Part shown: piece after piece, positions 29,641 through 39,296 of the stretch
Numbering within the stretch: the first letter of the stretch is position 1
How the letters are laid out: the number at the start of each line of letters is the position of its first letter
DNA from: Bacteroidaceae bacterium
GTDB taxonomy: Bacteria; Bacteroidota; Bacteroidia; Bacteroidales; Bacteroidaceae
DNA: 64,000 bases
Direction of reading: 5' to 3'
Assembly: GCA_016280445.1 (NCBI GenBank)
Contig: JAEEGS010000009.1
Span: 1 to 64,000, forward strand
The notes under the pieces: generated by a model
Database searches by the model: none
Seen by the model: the letters and a program-made list of their open reading frames with translations, nothing else
Told to the model about the DNA's origin: nothing
Program-made: the position numbers and the translations under genes

Positions 29641-30741
29641 TTAGCGTGGCATCTCCCAGGTGACCATCTCTGGGGGCAGTAGAATCTTCTTGGCTTCTCC
29701 TCTTTCTCCTGTGATATAGTAATTTTTGGCAATGCTGTCATCAAACTCTCGCAGGAACGCCTGTTTGATTCGCGAGCATTTCTCGTTGATGGAGTTTCGT
29801 GTCGGATCGGTCACGTCGTCAATGCTTCTCTGGATATCCTCAGGGTTGTCGCGTCCAGTAATCAGTTCATACACGTTTAGCAATTCATTGCGATAATCTG
29901 GCAGATAAGAAAACTTGATTCCTTCAGGATGGCGCAGGTAAAGCAGATAAATAGCCTTTGACAAAGGAGGCATCTTTATTTCTTTATTATTATAGTCGGG
30001 TAGGAAGATGCGTCCGTAGCGGACGTGTAGGCGGCTCAATTCCTGTGTGGGTTTGAACAATCGCTGGAGGGCAATTTCCCCTACTCCGCTTTGGCGAAGA
30101 CGCTCCACGAGCATCTGCACCTCGCTCATCACCATCTCCACATCCTCCTCTTCGGACATGGAGATAGGCGGATGCATGCGAGGTGTTTCGCTGACACGAG
30201 ACAAAGGCGCACTCCGGGATGTCTGAAAAAAACGGTCGAAACAATGCCCACTTGAGCGCCTTTCAAAGAAAGCATCACGAACACCATGCTGCTCCACATA
30301 CTCTTGAACCAGACAGGTAGAATATTCGTCGATGTCATGAGGTAATGGCGTGTATGAAAACGTATATGTATTCGCCTTGTCGAAACCTTCACCCATGTAT
30401 TGAATGAGGCCGGGTTCCAGACGCTGTGCATCGTAATCAATCACCATGTACTCCAGCAAATCCCTGTCTTCATATAAGCCGATGTTGAGCTCGTAGTCAT
30501 TCTCGTTTGCCTGTGGATTGAAATAGTGGTAAATCTTTTTCAAATCCATATCATTCGCGATTCTTGGCAAGAAACAGAACTCCAGCCCTCCACGTCGGAA
30601 TTCCTCCATAATCCAGTCGTAATGGTCGTTGAGGAAATGATAATAACGTTTAAACCCTACACCCATCACGTCAAAATAGATGACCACATTTGACTTTGGC
30701 TTAAAAGGTAGACGGTTTTTGTAAAAACTGATGTATTGCAT
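29641..30741 (-). CDS. Uncharacterised protein with C-terminal PPLSKAIYLLYLRHPEGI... domain
   Basis: 366 aa ORF; conserved-looking C-terminal block MPPLSKAIYLLYLRHPEGIKFSYLPDYRNELLNVYELITGR...RNSINEKCSRIKQAFL. Confidence 0.75.
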   Translation of the reverse strand: MQYISFYKNRLPFKPKSNVVIYFDVMGVGFKRYYHFLNDHYDWIMEEFRRGGLEFCFLPRIANDMDLKKIYHYFNPQANENDYELNIGLYEDRDLLEYMVIDYDAQRLEPGLIQYMGEGFDKANTYTFSYTPLPHDIDEYSTCLVQEYVEQHGVRDAFFERRSSGHCFDRFFQTSRSAPLSRVSETPRMHPPISMSEEEDVEMVMSEVQMLVERLRQSGVGEIALQRLFKPTQELSRLHVRYGRIFLPDYNNKEIKMPPLSKAIYLLYLRHPEGIKFSYLPDYRNELLNVYELITGRDNPEDIQRSIDDVTDPTRNSINEKCSRIKQAFLREFDDSIAKNYYITGERGEAKKILLPPEMVTWEMPR

Positions 30742-30776
30742 GGTGTATCCGCTTTTGTGCTGATTTTGATGTTGAA

Positions 30777-31868
30777 TTATGCCTGCTGATTTCTTTTCGT
30801 TCTTCCCCGATAAATGAAACTACCGATGGCCATGAGGATGACGAGGATGGTGATGACGTATGCCCAGATGTGGGTGACACGCGAGGTGGCCGTGATGGTG
30901 TAGTCGCCAGGGATGAGGCGTTCGCCCGTGAGTGGGTAGTAGATGACACCCTCCTTGATGGTGCCAGCACCAGGGTTCATCACCGTTCCCGGCATTGTGA
31001 GAGAGTAAGGAACATCGAACGAGAAGATGTTCAGTTGGGTGGTAAATTTGTCGGAAAGTCCCTTCCCAAGCGATGTTTTTTCATCGAAGAAAACAGTGTA
31101 GGCATCAGAATGAAAGAACTCTTTGTAAACATCTTGAATCTCAATATCTAACATATTGTCATCTTTACTGATGATATAATTGTAAACAGAGTCATGTAAT
31201 TCCACGAAACGCTCCTTGCTGACAGGTGGATTGGGGATGGAATCGTAGTTGTTCACCATGTATTCAAAGACGGATTGATAAAAGTTGGCATTCACCCATT
31301 GGTCCACCTGAATTTCCATTTTGTTGATCCGTTGTGCAACCTCTGCTCCTGTGAGTCCCTGCATGAGGTTAGGCTGTCCTGTGAACCAGTAACTGACGAC
31401 ATCCTTGTCAGCATAGTTGGTGGCAGGGAGTTTGAAAGTGTCAGCCACAGAGATGAAGGTCTCCGTGAATGCATATTCTGTGTAGAACCAACGGAAACGC
31501 TTCTCCAGCGACGCCTTCGATTGGATGCGGCTGCCATTCAGGTTCAGCGGCGTCATCTGGCACATCTCCTCCACAGAGTTGAAACTGCTAGAGAACGTGG
31601 TGGTCACCGTGTCGCCATCCACATCGGTGTGTGTGCTCATGAAGGCATCCGTGTTCAGGCATTCGGGTAAAGGCTGTGCCCAAGCCACATTATTATCACC
31701 CCAGAGGGAATCACGCATTTCCTTCGACATGACGGTGTGGTAGGAGACTTCGCGCTCACAACGGCCGTCTTCGTGAATGATGGTGTGTAGCTGCACATTG
31801 GGTTTGTCGCAAGAAGCGACGAACGCTGCTGATGTCAGGAGCATCAGATATAAACTAATTTTTCGCAT
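30777..31868 (-). CDS. Uncharacterised lipoprotein with C-terminal transmembrane helix
   Basis: Lipobox SAAFVASC; C-terminal IWAYVITILVILMAIGSFIYRGRTKR; start overlaps the upstream ORF. Confidence 0.65.
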   Translation of the reverse strand: MRKISLYLMLLTSAAFVASCDKPNVQLHTIIHEDGRCEREVSYHTVMSKEMRDSLWGDNNVAWAQPLPECLNTDAFMSTHTDVDGDTVTTTFSSSFNSVEEMCQMTPLNLNGSRIQSKASLEKRFRWFYTEYAFTETFISVADTFKLPATNYADKDVVSYWFTGQPNLMQGLTGAEVAQRINKMEIQVDQWVNANFYQSVFEYMVNNYDSIPNPPVSKERFVELHDSVYNYIISKDDNMLDIEIQDVYKEFFHSDAYTVFFDEKTSLGKGLSDKFTTQLNIFSFDVPYSLTMPGTVMNPGAGTIKEGVIYYPLTGERLIPGDYTITATSRVTHIWAYVITILVILMAIGSFIYRGRTKRNQQA

Positions 31869-32229
31869 AGAGCATTCTTTTGATTTGAGTGTAACTGATT
31901 GTTTTTGGTTGACTTGCCTGCAAGTGGCGTGTGTACATGTTCTCGAGCGTGCCACCATGTGGGAAGTCGATTGTATGAGTATAGGCATTTTGTGCCTCGG
32001 TCTTCACGGGTTGGTTCACATAGACGAAAAGCCCTATCAGCAGCATGGCTGCTACAGAGGTGATGGTGCGCAAAGCTACCAGAATGGCATGTTGCTTCGA
32101 TGCCTTCTGGGAAAGGTCATCCTTTCTGTCGGGAAGGCTCTCCATGATGCTGTCCACCATTTCATCGGGGTTTTCCAATGTTGGCATCTGCCTCTGAAGC
32201 CTGTTGAATAATTCATCTATCTGTGCCAT
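31855..32229 (-). CDS. Small single-TM protein, putative anti-sigma factor
   Basis: 124 aa; TM helix ITSVAAMLLIGLFVYV; starts inside the end of the sigma-factor gene; no zinc-type anti-sigma motif seen. Confidence 0.55.
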   Translation of the reverse strand: MAQIDELFNRLQRQMPTLENPDEMVDSIMESLPDRKDDLSQKASKQHAILVALRTITSVAAMLLIGLFVYVNQPVKTEAQNAYTHTIDFPHGGTLENMYTRHLQASQPKTISYTQIKRMLYAKN

Positions 32230-32773
32230 ATCCTAATTGTTTTAATCGTTCACGAATTGTTTGCCGGGCCACATACAGGTCGCTCTTCACCTGTTTGGCA
32301 TCCATGCCAGTTATCTCTTCCACTTCCGATGATGAAAGTCCTTCCAGTTGGCAGAGCGTGAACACCATGCGTTGCTTCTCCCCTAGCCCTTCGGCCAGCA
32401 TCCTCACAATCGACACCCATTCCCTGTTTTCCAAAATCCTGTGTGTGTCTGCGTCGGAAGCGAAACGCCGAAGCACTTTTTCATCTTCAGGCATGGGGAC
32501 GGTGTGCTTCATGTTCTTCAACCTGTCCAGGCAGAGGCGTGTGGCAATGGTGTAAATCCAGGTGGAAAAACTCTTCTGTAAATCATACTCGCCCATGTTC
32601 TTCCACACGCGGATGAAGGTTTCCTGCACCATGTCCTTCGCTTCTTCTTCGTCGCATAACAGTTTCAGAGCCAACGAGAAAACCATCCGCTGATACGTTA
32701 GCACGACGCTACGAAAAGCCTCCTTTTCGCCTCGCTGGCACTTGAGCACTATGTCCTCTTCTATCTGAATCAT
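32213..32773 (-). CDS. ECF-type RNA polymerase sigma factor
   Basis: DMVQETFIRVWKNM (region 2), FSTWIYTIATRLCLDRLK, QLEGLSSSEVEEITGM (region 4). Confidence 0.92.
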   Translation of the reverse strand: MIQIEEDIVLKCQRGEKEAFRSVVLTYQRMVFSLALKLLCDEEEAKDMVQETFIRVWKNMGEYDLQKSFSTWIYTIATRLCLDRLKNMKHTVPMPEDEKVLRRFASDADTHRILENREWVSIVRMLAEGLGEKQRMVFTLCQLEGLSSSEVEEITGMDAKQVKSDLYVARQTIRERLKQLGYGTDR

Positions 32774-32838
32774 TGTTTGAGTTTCTTTGACCTGTATACG
32801 ACCGAACAGAAGAAAAGTCAAATGGAAAGTCAAAAAAA

Positions 32839-33588
32839 TTAATTCTTTTCTTTTTCTGCCTCGTCACGCATGGGGAAATGGCCTAAATGCTTCATCTGTT
32901 TGAGGCACCATGACTGACGGCGATACATGTAGTTGGTGGGGCTGGCAGAGTTCATCTTGAGGGGATTGGGCAGCGTGACGGCAATCATGGCACATTGGTT
33001 ACGTGTCAGACTCTTGGCGTCGCGGCCGAAATGTTCCTGTGCCACGGCCTCCGCTCCATAGATGCCATCGCCCATCTCGATGGTGTTGAGATACACCTCC
33101 ATGATGCGCTGTTTGTCCCACATAAACTCGATGAGCACCGTGAAATAGGCCTCCACCCCTTTGCGTGCCCAAGCCAACTTGCCTGTGGCGGATGTGGGGA
33201 AAAGAAAGACGTTTTTGGCCGTCTGCTGGCTGATGGTGCTACCACCCCTGAAACGTTTGCCCTCCTCGCGCTCTGCCATCACTTTTTGAATTTCATCCCA
33301 ATCGAAACCGTTGTGGTTGAGGAATCTTTGGTCTTCACACGACATGACGGCCAAGGGAAGGTCGGGCGACATATCTTCGAGCGGCACCCATTGATGGTGC
33401 CAACGGATTTTCTCTCCACGGGCGACTTGCTCATATGCTCTGATGAACATCAGCGGTGAGGTGGGTACTGGCACATAACGGAACAGCAGAACAAGGAGGA
33501 TGCTCCCTGCCAGCATCGTGATAAGCACCCACTTAATGATGTTGCCTAATATTGAGAAGAATTTCAGGGGTCCAGCAGTCTTTTTCAT
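32839..33588 (-). CDS. mtgA: Monofunctional biosynthetic peptidoglycan transglycosylase
   Basis: CEDQRFLNHNGFDWDEI, FRGGSTISQQTAKNVFL, EVYLNTIEMGDGIYGAEAVAQEHFG; TACCTTTG -7 at 33652-33659. Confidence 0.95.
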   Translation of the reverse strand: MKKTAGPLKFFSILGNIIKWVLITMLAGSILLVLLFRYVPVPTSPLMFIRAYEQVARGEKIRWHHQWVPLEDMSPDLPLAVMSCEDQRFLNHNGFDWDEIQKVMAEREEGKRFRGGSTISQQTAKNVFLFPTSATGKLAWARKGVEAYFTVLIEFMWDKQRIMEVYLNTIEMGDGIYGAEAVAQEHFGRDAKSLTRNQCAMIAVTLPNPLKMNSASPTNYMYRRQSWCLKQMKHLGHFPMRDEAEKEKN

Positions 33589-33744
33589 TTATCAATTAGT
33601 GGCCTTTTATATTTTCAATATACAATTTGACTTGCTTTCATTTTTGTGCCACAAAGGTACGCATCTCTCACTTTAAAACAAAGAAATGAGGGTGAAAATG
33701 CACAATAAATTCAGAAACAGCACCTCCGTTTCGAGATTTTTGCG

Positions 33745-33752
33745 TAATTTTG
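33745..33752 (+). promoter_or_regulatory. -7 promoter element (TAATTTTG) of proS
   Basis: TAATTTTG upstream of proS start. Confidence 0.5.
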
Positions 33753-33787
33753 CACCTTTGTAATAATAAATACATAAAACAATAAAT

Positions 33788-35266
33788 ATGGCAACAGAAC
33801 TGAAAGACCTGACCAAGCGTTCGGAAGACTACTCGAAGTGGTACAACGAACTGGTGGTGAAGGCAGAATTGGCTGAACAGGCCGATGTGAGAGGATGTAT
33901 GGTGATTCGTCCTTACGGATATGCTATCTGGGAGAAGATGCAGCGTGTACTCGACGATATGTTTAAGGAGACAGGTGTACAGAACGCCTATTTCCCATTG
34001 CTCATTCCGAAGAGTTTTTTGAGCAGGGAGGCCGAACACGTGGAGGGATTCGCCAAGGAATGTGCTGTGGTGACCCACTATCGATTGAAGACGAACGAAA
34101 CACATGACGGTGTGGTGGTGGATCCTGCTGCCAAACTGGAAGAGGAACTCATCATCCGTCCCACTTCGGAGACCATCATCTGGAACACTTATAAGAACTG
34201 GATTAAGTCTTATCGCGACCTGCCCATCTTGTGCAACCAATGGTGCAACGTGATGCGTTGGGAAATGCGCACACGCCTGTTTCTTCGTACCTCGGAGTTC
34301 CTTTGGCAAGAGGGTCACACGGCTCATGCCACTCGCGAAGAGGCGGAAGAACGTGCCAAGCAGATGTTGAAGGTGTATGCCAAATTTGCTGAAGAATACA
34401 TGGCTGTGCCTGTTATCCAGGGTGTGAAGAGCGAAACCGAGCGTTTTGCAGGTGCCCTCGACACCTACACGATTGAGGCCATGATGCAGGATGGTAAGGC
34501 ATTGCAGAGTGGTACCAGCCACTTCCTCGGACAGAATTTCGGCAAGGCTTTCGATGTGCAGTTCCTCAACAAGGACAACAAGACAGAATATGCTTGGGCC
34601 ACTTCATGGGGTGTTTCCACCCGACTGATGGGTGCGCTCATTATGACCCACTCCGACGACAACGGTCTGGTGCTGCCACCCGCTTTGGCTCCTCTGCAGG
34701 TGGTCATCATCCCGATTGGAAAGGGCGACCAGATGGCCATGCTCGACGAGAAGGCCGAATCCATCGTGAAGAACCTGAAGGCTATGGGCATCAGCGTGAA
34801 GTATGACAATGCCGACAACAAGCGTCCGGGCTTCAAGTTTGCTGACTATGAGTTGAGGGGTATTCCTGTTCGCCTCGTGCTGGGTGCCCGCGACTTGGAG
34901 AAGGGTCTTGTGGAAGTGATGCGCCGTGACACTTTGGAGAAAGAGAATGTGTCCATCGACGGCATTGAAGACTACATCAAGAATCTGCTCGACAACATCC
35001 AGCAGAACATCTACCAGAAGGCGCTCGCATATCGCGATGCACATATCTATGAGTGCGACAACTACGAAGAGTTCAAGGAGCGCATCAAGGATGGTGGCTT
35101 CTTCCTCTGCCACTGGGATGGTACCGAAGAGACCGAGGCACAAATCAAGGAAGAGACACAGGCAACAATCCGTTGTGTGCCATTCATGTTTGAGCAGACA
35201 GAAGGCGTTGATATGGTGAGCGGAAAACCTGCCAAAGCACGTGTGCTGATTGCAAGAGCCTATTAG
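33788..35266 (+). CDS. proS: Prolyl-tRNA synthetase (short, archaeal/eukaryote-like type)
   Basis: [40 protein letters not shown]-terminal ARVLIARAY. Confidence 0.97.
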   Translation: MATELKDLTKRSEDYSKWYNELVVKAELAEQADVRGCMVIRPYGYAIWEKMQRVLDDMFKETGVQNAYFPLLIPKSFLSREAEHVEGFAKECAVVTHYRLKTNETHDGVVVDPAAKLEEELIIRPTSETIIWNTYKNWIKSYRDLPILCNQWCNVMRWEMRTRLFLRTSEFLWQEGHTAHATREEAEERAKQMLKVYAKFAEEYMAVPVIQGVKSETERFAGALDTYTIEAMMQDGKALQSGTSHFLGQNFGKAFDVQFLNKDNKTEYAWATSWGVSTRLMGALIMTHSDDNGLVLPPALAPLQVVIIPIGKGDQMAMLDEKAESIVKNLKAMGISVKYDNADNKRPGFKFADYELRGIPVRLVLGARDLEKGLVEVMRRDTLEKENVSIDGIEDYIKNLLDNIQQNIYQKALAYRDAHIYECDNYEEFKERIKDGGFFLCHWDGTEETEAQIKEETQATIRCVPFMFEQTEGVDMVSGKPAKARVLIARAY

Positions 35267-35278
35267 AAAAGAGAGTAA

Positions 35279-36580
35279 ATGAAGAAACTGACCCTATCAC
35301 TCCTGTTCGTGCTGGCAACCATGGGGCTGTCGGCACAAACGGATTCCACCCAGTTCATGAAACAACTGTGTGCACTGGAGAGTGTGCGTGACGTGAAACC
35401 ACTGGAGACCACGCGGTTCAAGGAAAAGTATGTGATGAAGATTGACCAGCAGGTCGATTGGAAATCCATGTCGAAAGGCACATTCGGTGAGCGCATCATT
35501 GTGGGCATGAGAGGTGTGGACAAGCCTACCGTGATTGTCACCGAAGGATACTTCGCCGAGTATGGATTGTCTCCTGAGTACGAGGAGGAACTGAGTGCAT
35601 TGTTCGATGCCAACGTGGTGCTGTGTGAGTATCGCTACTTTGCCGAGAGCGTACCACAGCCAACGAATTGGGATTACATGACTGTCGATAACTCTTTGGC
35701 GGATTATCACCATGTGCGTCAAGTGATGGGTCGGCTCTTCACAGGAAAGTGGATTAGCACAGGTATTAGCAAGGGCGGACAGACAACGATGTTCTACCGT
35801 GCCACCTATCCCGACGATGTAGATGTGAGTGTCAGCTATGTGGCTCCGCTGAACCGTTCCATAGAGGATGGACGGCATGAGAAGTTCTTGGCAAAAAAGG
35901 TCGGCACCAAGGAAAAACGCAAAATCATCGAGGCGGGCATGCAGGAGTTGATGAAGCGCAAGGCAGAACTAATGCCGATGTTCCGTGAATACAATGCTGA
36001 GCATGGTTACCAATTCTACCTGCCAGAAGAAGACATCTACGACTATTGTGTGTTGGAGTATCCTTTCGCCCTGTGGCAGTGGGGATCGCCTGTATACAGC
36101 ACCGTACCATCGCTGAAGGCAGACAACGAGACCTGGTTGAAGACCTTGGTGGATGTCGCAAGTCCAGATTATTTCGCTTATCCTAATAAATACATGCCTT
36201 TTGATGTACAAGCCATCAAGGAGTTGGGTTATTATGGCTATTCGCTCAAGCCCATCAAAAAGTGGACTTCGCTGAAAAGCACGAAGGGGTATCTGAAGCA
36301 AATCATGCTGCCCGACAGCTTACGCCATTACGACTTCGACCCAACCCTATACAAACGTACGGTGAAGTTCCTGAAAGAAGAGGACCCCACACATATCTTT
36401 ATATATGGTGAGATTGACCCTTGGAGTGCCAGCGGTGTCTGCACATGGCTCAATTGCAAAAAGAAAAAGAATATGCGTGTGTATGTACAACCCAATGGAA
36501 GTCATAAGGCACGCATCTACAACATGCCCGATGACATGAAAAAAGAAATCATCGAGCGACTGACAAAATGGCTGGAGTGA
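35279..36580 (+). CDS. Secreted S37/PS-10-type peptidase (tripeptidyl aminopeptidase-like)
   Basis: Signal peptide; VLCEYRYFAESVPQPTNWDYMTVDNSLADYH, GISKGGQTTMFYRATYPDDVD nucleophile, C-terminal GEIDPWSASGVC, NGSHKARI. Confidence 0.85.
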   Translation: MKKLTLSLLFVLATMGLSAQTDSTQFMKQLCALESVRDVKPLETTRFKEKYVMKIDQQVDWKSMSKGTFGERIIVGMRGVDKPTVIVTEGYFAEYGLSPEYEEELSALFDANVVLCEYRYFAESVPQPTNWDYMTVDNSLADYHHVRQVMGRLFTGKWISTGISKGGQTTMFYRATYPDDVDVSVSYVAPLNRSIEDGRHEKFLAKKVGTKEKRKIIEAGMQELMKRKAELMPMFREYNAEHGYQFYLPEEDIYDYCVLEYPFALWQWGSPVYSTVPSLKADNETWLKTLVDVASPDYFAYPNKYMPFDVQAIKELGYYGYSLKPIKKWTSLKSTKGYLKQIMLPDSLRHYDFDPTLYKRTVKFLKEEDPTHIFIYGEIDPWSASGVCTWLNCKKKKNMRVYVQPNGSHKARIYNMPDDMKKEIIERLTKWLE

Positions 36581-36670
36581 GTGCCACGGCATCAGTTTTG
36601 CTAGTCTTCTGAAAGCGGTGATAACAATGTCCCCTAACAAACAACAACAAACGAAGTTTTCTGCAAACAG

Positions 36671-39190
36671 ATGAACTATAAATATTCAGACAGAGTAACA
36701 CGTATATTGGGTTACAGCAAGGAAGAGGCTATTCGTCTCAATAATGACTATATCGGCCCTGAACACTTGATGCTGGGATTGATTCGTGATGGCGAAAGCC
36801 GTGCCATTGACGTGTTGCGCAAGAAATTCTATGTCAACATTCCATCGGTGAAAGATGTGTTGGAACGTTCGGTGAGAGATATGGGTGAAAGGCTTTTGTC
36901 CACCGACATCACGTTGAATCAGAAATCCAACACCATCATGCGTTTGGCAGTGCTTGAAGCGCGTTTGCTGAAAAGTGACGAAAGCGATGCCGAACACATC
37001 TTGCTGGCCATGCTCAAACAGAACGACAACATCGTGGCGAGGATTCTGAACGATTGCGATGTCAGTTATAATGCCTTCTACGAGTCGCTGACCACTCAGC
37101 CCGCCACCACTCAACCTAAAGCCGATGTGGATTATGACGAAGAGGAGGATGATGAGGATGCTCCCCCACCAGCAAGTGGAAAGACTTCTGCCAACACGAC
37201 CAATTCCACTTCGTCGAAGACGGTCAAAAAGGGCAACTCTGACACACCTGCTGTCGACAAGTTCAGTTTCGACCTAACTCGCGCTGCCCGTGAAGGCAAA
37301 CTTGATCCTGTGGTGGGACGTGAAACAGAAATAGAACGTTTGGCTCAAATTCTCTCGCGCCGAAAGAAGAACAACCCAGTGCTCATCGGTGAGCCTGGTG
37401 TGGGAAAGAGTGCGATTGTCGAAGGTTTGGCCACACGCATCAACGAGCGTAAAGTGGCGCGTGTCCTGTTTGGCAAACGCATTGTGAGCCTTGACATGTC
37501 GAGCGTGGTGGCTGGCACCAAATATCGTGGACAGTTTGAGGAGCGCATGCGCAGCATCATCAACGAACTGCGTGCAAATCCCGACATCATTGTCTTTATC
37601 GATGAAATCCATACGCTTGTGGGTGCTGGCAATCAGGCAGGTCAGATGGATGCTGCCAACATGATGAAGCCTGCTTTGGCACGAGGCGAATTGCAATGTA
37701 TCGGTGCCACAACGCTGGACGAATACCGCAAGAGCATCGAGAAAGATGGTGCGCTGGAACGTCGTTTCCAAAAAGTGATTGTGGAACAAACCACTCCCGA
37801 AGAGACACTCACTATCCTTCATAACATCAAGGACCGATACGAAGATCACCACAATGTCAGCTATACGGATGAGGCTTTGGAGGCATGTGTGAAGTTGACA
37901 GAACGATACATCACCGACAGAAGTTTCCCCGACAAGGCGATTGACGTGTTGGACGAGGTGGGCTCGCGCGTACGTATTATAAATATAAGTGTGCCCAAGG
38001 AGATTGAGGAGAAAGAGATGGACCTGGTGACGCTCAACACCCAAAAGGAGAATGCTGTGCGTGACGAGAACTATGCTTTGGCAAGCACACTTCGTGACCG
38101 TGCCAAAACTGTCAGCGAGGAACTGGAACAGATGAAAAAACAATGGGAGGAGACACTGGTGGACAAACGCCAGAAGGTGCAAGCCGACGACGTGGCACAG
38201 ACGGTGTCGATGATGACGGGAGTGCCTGTCAGCAAGATGGCCAATGCCGAGGGCATCCGCATGAAGGGCATGAGGCAAGAGTTGAAAAACAACGTCATTG
38301 CACAGGATGCAGCTGTCGATAAACTGGTGAATGCTATCCAGCGCAGCCGTGTCGGCTTGAAAGACCCCAACCGCCCTATCGGCACATTCATGTTCTTGGG
38401 TCCTACCGGTGTCGGAAAGACATTCTTGGCCAAGAAACTGGCAGAACACATGTTCGGCTCAACAGATGCATTGATTCGTATCGACATGAGTGAATATATG
38501 GAGAAGTTCACCGTTAGCCGTTTGGTCGGTGCGCCTCCAGGATATGTGGGTTACGAAGAAGGTGGCATGCTCACCGAGAAAGTGCGCCGCAAGCCCTACT
38601 CTATCGTTCTGCTCGACGAGATTGAGAAAGCGCATCCCGATGTGTTCAACCTGCTCCTGCAGGTGATGGACGATGGCCGTCTGACCGACACACAAGGTCG
38701 TACCATCGACTTCCGCAACACCGTCATCATCATGACCAGCAACGTGGGAACACGCCAACTGAAGGAGTTCGGCCGTGGTGTTGGATTCTCGGCCATGGCA
38801 GGCAAGGATGACAAGGAAGTGTCACGATCGGTGATTCAAAAGGCGCTCAACAAGCAGTTCTCGCCTGAGTTCCTGAACCGTATAGACGAAATCATCACGT
38901 TCGACCAATTGGAGTTGGATGCCATTCTGCAAATCATTGGCATCGAACTGAAAGGATTGTACAAACGTGTCGAAGAACTTGGCATGACACTTGAAATCAC
39001 CGATGAAGCTAAGAAGTTCATTGCCGAGAAAGGGTATGACAAACAATTCGGTGCACGTCCACTCCGTCGAGCCATCCAACAGTACCTCGAAGACCGTATC
39101 AGCGAAATGCTGGTGGAAGAAGAGGTGACGGCTGGTGACACCATTCTGGCAGAACTGCAGGAATACAAGATTGTCATCAACAAGAGATAG
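36671..39190 (+). CDS. clpC: ATP-dependent Clp protease ATP-binding subunit
   Basis: Clp N-domain; [13 protein letters not shown] and [13 protein letters not shown] Walker A motifs; UVR-like middle region. Confidence 0.97.
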   Translation: MNYKYSDRVTRILGYSKEEAIRLNNDYIGPEHLMLGLIRDGESRAIDVLRKKFYVNIPSVKDVLERSVRDMGERLLSTDITLNQKSNTIMRLAVLEARLLKSDESDAEHILLAMLKQNDNIVARILNDCDVSYNAFYESLTTQPATTQPKADVDYDEEEDDEDAPPPASGKTSANTTNSTSSKTVKKGNSDTPAVDKFSFDLTRAAREGKLDPVVGRETEIERLAQILSRRKKNNPVLIGEPGVGKSAIVEGLATRINERKVARVLFGKRIVSLDMSSVVAGTKYRGQFEERMRSIINELRANPDIIVFIDEIHTLVGAGNQAGQMDAANMMKPALARGELQCIGATTLDEYRKSIEKDGALERRFQKVIVEQTTPEETLTILHNIKDRYEDHHNVSYTDEALEACVKLTERYITDRSFPDKAIDVLDEVGSRVRIINISVPKEIEEKEMDLVTLNTQKENAVRDENYALASTLRDRAKTVSEELEQMKKQWEETLVDKRQKVQADDVAQTVSMMTGVPVSKMANAEGIRMKGMRQELKNNVIAQDAAVDKLVNAIQRSRVGLKDPNRPIGTFMFLGPTGVGKTFLAKKLAEHMFGSTDALIRIDMSEYMEKFTVSRLVGAPPGYVGYEEGGMLTEKVRRKPYSIVLLDEIEKAHPDVFNLLLQVMDDGRLTDTQGRTIDFRNTVIIMTSNVGTRQLKEFGRGVGFSAMAGKDDKEVSRSVIQKALNKQFSPEFLNRIDEIITFDQLELDAILQIIGIELKGLYKRVEELGMTLEITDEAKKFIAEKGYDKQFGARPLRRAIQQYLEDRISEMLVEEEVTAGDTILAELQEYKIVINKR

Positions 39191-39204
39191 AGACAAATAC
39201 CGAC

Positions 39205-39236
39205 AAAATGTCAGTCATGAACATGGCTGGCATTTT
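39205..39236 (+). terminator. Terminator after clpC
   Basis: AAAATGTCAGTCATG aa CATGGCTGGCATTTT hairpin (with G-U pairs) followed by T-run. Confidence 0.75.
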
Positions 39237-39296
39237 TTTTGACCATTACCCAAAAACGGAAAATAAACAGCAAATTCTAAAATTATAAATAAATTT

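Noticed and set aside
33668-34522. 284-aa minus-strand ORF
   Set aside because: Antisense to proS and overlapping its promoter region; no domain.
37274-38449. 391-aa minus-strand ORF
   Set aside because: Fully antisense to clpC, histidine/cysteine-rich composition typical of mirror frames of a conserved gene; no recognisable domain.
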